From contig DHRK01000044.1 in NCBI GenBank assembly GCA_002410325.1, forward strand, positions 3,237 through 67,236: a stretch of DNA of 64,000 nucleotides. Reading direction: 5' to 3'. The position numbers were made by a program, and so were the translations under genes. Below are positions 59,656 to 64,000 of this stretch, piece after piece (position 1 is the stretch's first letter; each line of letters opens with the position of its first letter). Source of the DNA: Syntrophomonas sp. UBA5314. GTDB taxonomy: Bacteria; Bacillota; Syntrophomonadia; Syntrophomonadales; Syntrophomonadaceae. Under the pieces are notes generated by a model. The model was not told where the DNA came from, searched no databases, and saw only the letters and a program-made list of their open reading frames with translations.

Positions 59656-61482
59656 ATGGCTTCAAAACTTATGAACACTACTAGAGACGGCAAATTTATT
59701 GTCAAAGAGTTCCTCGATTTGAATACTGTCTTTCAAACCGAACGATTTAAAGGGGGCTATTCACTGGACGATATCGACTTCATCCTGGACAATGCCTTAA
59801 AAGGAGCCAAGGAGGTCGTAGCTCCCAGCAACGAGGATTCGGAGAAATTCGGATGCAGGTATGAAGATGGTAAGGTCATCACCCCGGAATCATCGAAAAC
59901 GGCCTATAATTTTATTGTTCAGAACGGTTTTGCGGCGAGCAACGTAGACCCTGAAGATGAATCGGCCCTTCCCATGTGCGTGCTATGGTCCCTCTACGAA
60001 TACTTCATTGCGGCCAATCCTTCCATCCAGACCATATGGCTGGCCAATTCGGGTGCTGCCAATGTCATCAGGGACTTCGGCAGCGCAGCGATCAAAAAGA
60101 CTTATTTGCCCAAAATATACAGCGGCGTTTGGGCCGCCACCATGGATTTAACTGAACCGACCGCCGGTTCCGATGTAGGAGATTCACTGACCAAGGCGAT
60201 GCCCACCGGAACGCCGGGCGAGTATCTGATCAAGGGAACCAAGTGTTTTATCAGCGGCGGGGAACAGGACATTACGGAGAACATTATTCACCTGTGCCTG
60301 GCCCGCATTGAAGGCTGCGCCAAGGGCACCAAGGGCCTCTCCCTGTTCGTGGTTCCCAAATATTTGCCCGATGCCAACGGCAATCCCGGCGAATGGAATG
60401 ACATCAACTGTGTGGGAATTGAACATAAACTGGGGCACAAAGGCGCGCCAACCTGCGTCATCAGCTTCGGTGAGGAGGAAAAATGCAAGGGATTTCTGCT
60501 GGGCGACCCGCCGGGAGAAGACGGCGCCGGACAGGGCATGATGCAGATGTTCAAGATGATGAACGAAGAGCGCTTGATGTCAGGTCTGTCCGGGTGTTCG
60601 ATTGCGGCTTCGGCTTATCACAATGCCGCCCAATATGCAAACGGGCGCATTCAGGGGCGCGCCACTACCAATCCCAAGGCCGGCCGGTGCTCCATCATCA
60701 AACATGAAGATATTAAGCGGATGCTTATGTTCCAAAAAGCCAACACCGAAGCCTTCCGGGCCATGATTTTACAGACCTTCTGGTGGGTGGATGTGGAAAA
60801 TTGGAGCAAAGATCCTGAACTGCACAAACAGGCCCGCATTTTTCTCGAGATAAACACTCCTATAGTGAAAGCCTTCTGTTCCGATACAGCTCTCCAATGC
60901 ATCAGTGAAGCCCTGCAGATTTACGGTGGTTATGGATTCAGCGAGGAATATTCAGCCGCCCAGCAATACCGGGACGCCCGCATCTATCCCATCTGGGAAG
61001 GGACCAACTATATCCAGTCCATGGACCTGGTAGGGCGCAAAATGACCATGAAAAAAGGCGAGGTATTCGGAGCATGGGTAAAACACATCACCGATTTTGT
61101 AGCTGCTCATAAAGGAACAGCAGGCTTTGAAAGGGAATTCGAAATCTATATCGACGCTATAAAGAAATACAATGATGCTTTGAAAGTGCTGCTGGGCCTG
61201 TTTGCTACACCGGGTATGGCCCAGACTTTCGCCACCCGGGTTCTGCATGCCACCGGCAAGATTTGGGCCGGCAAGCTGCTTCTGGAGATGGCCTTGATTG
61301 CGCAAAAGAAGATGGACGAAATTGGCGGCGGCCATTTTGATTACGCTTTCTACGCCGGAAAAGTTGCCTCCGCCCGCTTCTACATCAAGAACATTATGCC
61401 CGACTTGGATGCCTTCCTGGCGGTCTGCAAAAATGCGGACAGCACTTGCATCGAAGTTGCGGAAGACATTTTTTATGTTTAA
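59656..61482 (+). CDS. Acyl-CoA dehydrogenase (long C-terminal type)
   Basis: A 608-residue FAD enzyme that forms the alpha-beta double bond of acyl-CoA. The catalytic glutamate lies in YPIWEGTNYIQ (Glu448), the FAD motif in MDLTEPTAGSD, and the C-terminal ~150 residues form the extra domain of this long class. It starts at ATG 59656 behind AAGGAGG. It is the first of three genes (dehydrogenase, hydratase, CoA-transferase) that would oxidise short or branched acids and feed electrons to ferredoxin/ETF chains, as in syntrophic Clostridia. Substrate not determined. Confidence 0.92.
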   Translation: MASKLMNTTRDGKFIVKEFLDLNTVFQTERFKGGYSLDDIDFILDNALKGAKEVVAPSNEDSEKFGCRYEDGKVITPESSKTAYNFIVQNGFAASNVDPEDESALPMCVLWSLYEYFIAANPSIQTIWLANSGAANVIRDFGSAAIKKTYLPKIYSGVWAATMDLTEPTAGSDVGDSLTKAMPTGTPGEYLIKGTKCFISGGEQDITENIIHLCLARIEGCAKGTKGLSLFVVPKYLPDANGNPGEWNDINCVGIEHKLGHKGAPTCVISFGEEEKCKGFLLGDPPGEDGAGQGMMQMFKMMNEERLMSGLSGCSIAASAYHNAAQYANGRIQGRATTNPKAGRCSIIKHEDIKRMLMFQKANTEAFRAMILQTFWWVDVENWSKDPELHKQARIFLEINTPIVKAFCSDTALQCISEALQIYGGYGFSEEYSAAQQYRDARIYPIWEGTNYIQSMDLVGRKMTMKKGEVFGAWVKHITDFVAAHKGTAGFEREFEIYIDAIKKYNDALKVLLGLFATPGMAQTFATRVLHATGKIWAGKLLLEMALIAQKKMDEIGGGHFDYAFYAGKVASARFYIKNIMPDLDAFLAVCKNADSTCIEVAEDIFYV

Positions 61483-61604
61483 ACCACAGCGGGTCATCCC
61501 GGCCGGAGATATTCTGCGGTGCTAAACAGCCGCTGGTATTGGGGAAACTGACACGATAACCGGCTCTTTCAAGGAGCCCCGACAATGTTAGGAGGTAAAA
61601 AGTC

Positions 61605-62399
61605 ATGTTTAATGATGCGGTGCTGTTAAGTAAACAAGACGGGATAGCTACAATCACTATGAACCGTCCCAAAGTAATGAACGCCCTCGATGCGGACATG
61701 CTCAACGGCCTGACCTGGGCCTTCCAGCAGTGCTTTGATGAAAGCATCCGGGCGGTGGTTTTGACCGGGGCCGGCGACAAGGCCTTCTGCTTTGGCGGAG
61801 ACATCGCTTCGGCGGCCAAGTACGGAGACGGCGACTTGCAGGCCTTCTTCAGGGATCTAACCATTCCTGCGGCCCGCCTGATCACCGATATGCGCAAGCT
61901 GCCCAAACCGATTATCGCCAGCATCAACGGCGTCTGCGTAGGCGCCGGGGTCAGCTTCGCAGCGGCCTGCGACCTGCGCATCTGCCATTCCGAAGTTATT
62001 TTTAAACAGGCTTATACCGGGGTGGGGATCAGCCAGGACTGCGGCTACAGCCAGATGGTGCCGATCATAGTGGGACTGGGCCGGGCCAGTGAAATAGCTT
62101 TCCTGGATGAGGTTATTCCGGCTGCCCAAGCCCTGGAATGGGGTCTGGTAAACAAAGTGGTGGCCTCTGATGAACTGGCCGCCGCCACTGCCAAGCTGGC
62201 CGCCCGTTTGGCGGCTGGACCCACGCAGGCTTACGCCTGGTCCAAAGCCTTGATGAACAAATGCCTGCTGCCCTTCCTCGAACTTCAACTGGAGTTGGAG
62301 CGGGAAGGTGTAATGGCCACTTCTATAAGCGATGACTACAAAGAAGGAGTGGCAGTTTACACCGGGCAGAAGAAAAAGCCTGAATTCACAGGCAAATAG
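61605..62399 (+). CDS. Enoyl-CoA hydratase/isomerase
   Basis: A 264-residue crotonase-fold enzyme: ITMNRPKVMNALDADMLNGL, VVLTGAGDKAFCFGGDIASA, PKPIIASINGVCVGAGVSFA and EWGLVNKVVASDELAAATAK. The GxGxxF-type oxyanion loop is intact. It would hydrate enoyl-CoA or move its double bond. AGGAGG lies 9 bases upstream. It stands 122 bases after the dehydrogenase and 18 before the CoA-transferase. Confidence 0.93.
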   Translation: MFNDAVLLSKQDGIATITMNRPKVMNALDADMLNGLTWAFQQCFDESIRAVVLTGAGDKAFCFGGDIASAAKYGDGDLQAFFRDLTIPAARLITDMRKLPKPIIASINGVCVGAGVSFAAACDLRICHSEVIFKQAYTGVGISQDCGYSQMVPIIVGLGRASEIAFLDEVIPAAQALEWGLVNKVVASDELAAATAKLAARLAAGPTQAYAWSKALMNKCLLPFLELQLELEREGVMATSISDDYKEGVAVYTGQKKKPEFTGK

Positions 62400-62417
62400 A
62401 AAAAGGGGGAGATGACT

Positions 62418-63764
62418 GTGTCGACATTTGATTGGAAGCAGGCGTATCAGAACAAGCTGGTATCCTATGAGGATGCCGCCCGGCTGGTAAAATCCGGCGA
62501 CTTTATCGCCACCTCACTGTCCAATGGTTCCATGTCCGGCGACCTGGCCGAAGCTATTTTGAACCGGTGGCAGGAACTGGAGGGGGTTACGATCAGCGAC
62601 AGCCTCAATGTTTATCCTTCCCGGCTGCTTAACCCTGAATTTATGAAAGGCCTAGAAGGGCATATCCAGCATATGCCCATTTTTGCGGTCGCTACGGTAC
62701 GCAAGATGTACGCCGCCAATCTGTCCGACTTCTATCCGGCGCAGACCTCGGATGCCGCCGACAAAGACGGCGAAAGAGCCGACGTCTATGCGCTCATGGT
62801 CGCGCCCCCCAACCGGCATGGCTACTGCAACCTGGGGCCGACTTGCTTCTACACCGCGGAGGCCATACGCTCGGGACGTGAAAGAGGCAAACTGCGAACG
62901 GTAATTGCTGAAGTGAATGATCAAATGCCGGTAGTGTACGGGGACAACTGGATGCACGTTTCCGAGTTTGACTACCTGATCGAAAGATCGGCCCCCATAC
63001 CGGTGTTTGGCCGGGCTCCGGCCAGCGATGTGGAGCAGCGCATAGGCGAATTTGTCCTGGAACTGATAAACGACGGCGACACCATCCAGATGGGCCTGGG
63101 CGGCATCTCTGAAGCAGTGGCGGCCGGTCTCAAGGGCAAGCAGGAACTGGGTATATTGACCGAAATGCTGCCCCTGGCTTTGCCGCAACTGGTGGAAGCA
63201 GGCATCGTTACCAACGCGAAAAAACCGCTCTACAAAGGAGTCAGTATAGCATCCTTTATCGCGGGGGATCAGCCTTTGTATGATTATTGCACCGAGAATC
63301 CAGCCTGCCAGGTTTTCCCGGGGTCCTTCACCAACGACCCGCGTTTTATTGCCCAACATCCCAATGTCATAGCCATGAACACGTCGATAATGATGGATCT
63401 GACCGGCAACAGCACCTGCGAAGGCGTCGGGCACCGGATGATAAGCGGAGTGGGAGGACAGCTGGACTTTCTTTTAGGTGCCACCTGGTCGCCGGGCGGC
63501 AAACCCATCAATATGCTGTCTTCAACCCAGAAGAACAACAAAGGGGAACTGGTTTCTTCCATCGTTCCCGAGCTGCCTCCCGGAACCCCGGTCAGCATAC
63601 CCCGGACTATTACTGATTACGTCATTACTGAATACGGCATCGCCCGGCTGAGGTACAAGAGCAGGAGAGAACGGGCTCTGGAGTTGATCTCCATCGCTCA
63701 TCCGGATCTGCGCGGGGAGCTCAAAGCCAGTTTGAAAAAGAATTTCTATCCCAATCCATCTTAA
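62418..63764 (+). CDS. Acetyl-CoA hydrolase/transferase-type CoA-transferase
   Basis: A 448-residue family I CoA-transferase (4-hydroxybutyrate / acetyl-CoA type): TSLSNGSMSGDLAEAILNRW, NRHGYCNLGPTCFYTAEAIR, ELGILTEMLPLALPQLVEAG (catalytic glutamate likely in TEM) and MISGVGGQLDFLLGATWSPG. It would activate the carboxylic acid with CoA from acetyl-CoA or similar. GTG 62418 lies 8 bases after GGGGG; ATG 62412 is very near that site. Last gene of the operon. Confidence 0.92.
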   Translation: MSTFDWKQAYQNKLVSYEDAARLVKSGDFIATSLSNGSMSGDLAEAILNRWQELEGVTISDSLNVYPSRLLNPEFMKGLEGHIQHMPIFAVATVRKMYAANLSDFYPAQTSDAADKDGERADVYALMVAPPNRHGYCNLGPTCFYTAEAIRSGRERGKLRTVIAEVNDQMPVVYGDNWMHVSEFDYLIERSAPIPVFGRAPASDVEQRIGEFVLELINDGDTIQMGLGGISEAVAAGLKGKQELGILTEMLPLALPQLVEAGIVTNAKKPLYKGVSIASFIAGDQPLYDYCTENPACQVFPGSFTNDPRFIAQHPNVIAMNTSIMMDLTGNSTCEGVGHRMISGVGGQLDFLLGATWSPGGKPINMLSSTQKNNKGELVSSIVPELPPGTPVSIPRTITDYVITEYGIARLRYKSRRERALELISIAHPDLRGELKASLKKNFYPNPS

Positions 63765-63922
63765 ATTGAAGCCAGGGATCATCCCCGTCAATTTATTAAT
63801 GGCGGCAGCAGGAAAAACTAATATTTATCCAACCCCAATCAGGGTTTATTAACCGGCACACCAGCTTGGCAAGGCGCCCTGATAGGGCAAGCGTTCTTTT
63901 GACACCGATGGTTTATGCAAAA

Positions 63923-63960
63923 AAGTATCCTCCCTTATCTAACGGGAGGATGCTTTTTAA
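63923..63960 (+). terminator. Rho-independent terminator
   Basis: A 12-bp stem (one G-T pair): AAGTATCCTCCC (63923-63934) and GGGAGGATGCTT (63944-63955), followed by TTTAAC. It ends the acyl-CoA operon. Confidence 0.8.
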
Positions 63961-64000
63961 CTTTTTAACTCCCACCGGCTAATCCTATACGGCTGCAAAT

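Overview
The window looks like the chromosome of a spore-forming, anaerobic, syntroph-like clostridial Firmicute (Syntrophomonadaceae or Peptococcaceae type). The signs are CotF-like coat proteins, a T-box leader, a CIRCE-controlled groESL operon, a ferredoxin-dependent 2-oxoacid oxidoreductase, strong GGAGG ribosome sites with frequent TTG and GTG starts, and an acyl-CoA dehydrogenase / enoyl-CoA hydratase / CoA-transferase set of the kind used for anaerobic fatty-acid oxidation. The taxon is an inference; there is no rRNA or other marker gene here.

Layout. 0-5.8 kb: coat proteins, a TVP38/DedA-type membrane protein, a small ferritin-like protein, a family III CoA-transferase and topoisomerase III. 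5.8-18.1 kb is accessory and decaying: fragments or frameshifted remains of an ABC permease, a GNAT acetyltransferase, a CPBP protease, a DtxR regulator and an NAD-binding epimerase lie between intact genes (an MCP, a TetR/hydrolase/YhfC group, an ArsR, a second TetR, an SDR plus metallophosphoesterase pair, and an AbrB/Doc toxin-antitoxin pair). 18-31 kb looks like an integration hotspot. Two truncated 5' ends of yyaL (a DUF255 thioredoxin-fold gene) and one complete yyaL all share the codons around the CxxC motif, and both truncated copies stop within a few codons of that motif. A serine-recombinase remnant follows the first copy. Between the copies are a TetR-controlled RND efflux operon, an AbrB/PIN toxin-antitoxin pair, a broken IS4-type transposase and a Nif11-leader/radical-SAM RiPP locus.

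31-64 kb is mostly core genome: an L,D-transpeptidase; a four-subunit 2-oxoacid:ferredoxin oxidoreductase behind a T-box whose specifier I read as CUC (Leu); a LytTR regulator divergent from a soluble hybrid kinase; CheW; the acpS-nnrDE-CBS-alr-mazEF block; a peptidase C26 and amidohydrolase; a GH18 protein; uracil-DNA glycosylase; tsaE-tsaB-rimI-tsaD for the t6A tRNA modification; lgt and 5-formyl-THF cyclo-ligase; panE; moaA-moaC-mog for molybdopterin; groES-groEL; and the acyl-CoA oxidation operon. Intergenic regions carry a family of 'GGACCTTTTG' hairpins, one 217-bp MITE-like element with 30-bp inverted ends, and a cluster of DnaA-box-like sequences.

The two most interesting items are the yyaL integration-site array (17.9-29.0 kb) and the Nif11/radical-SAM peptide locus inside it (25.4-28.5 kb). 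No tRNA, rRNA or CRISPR array was seen.
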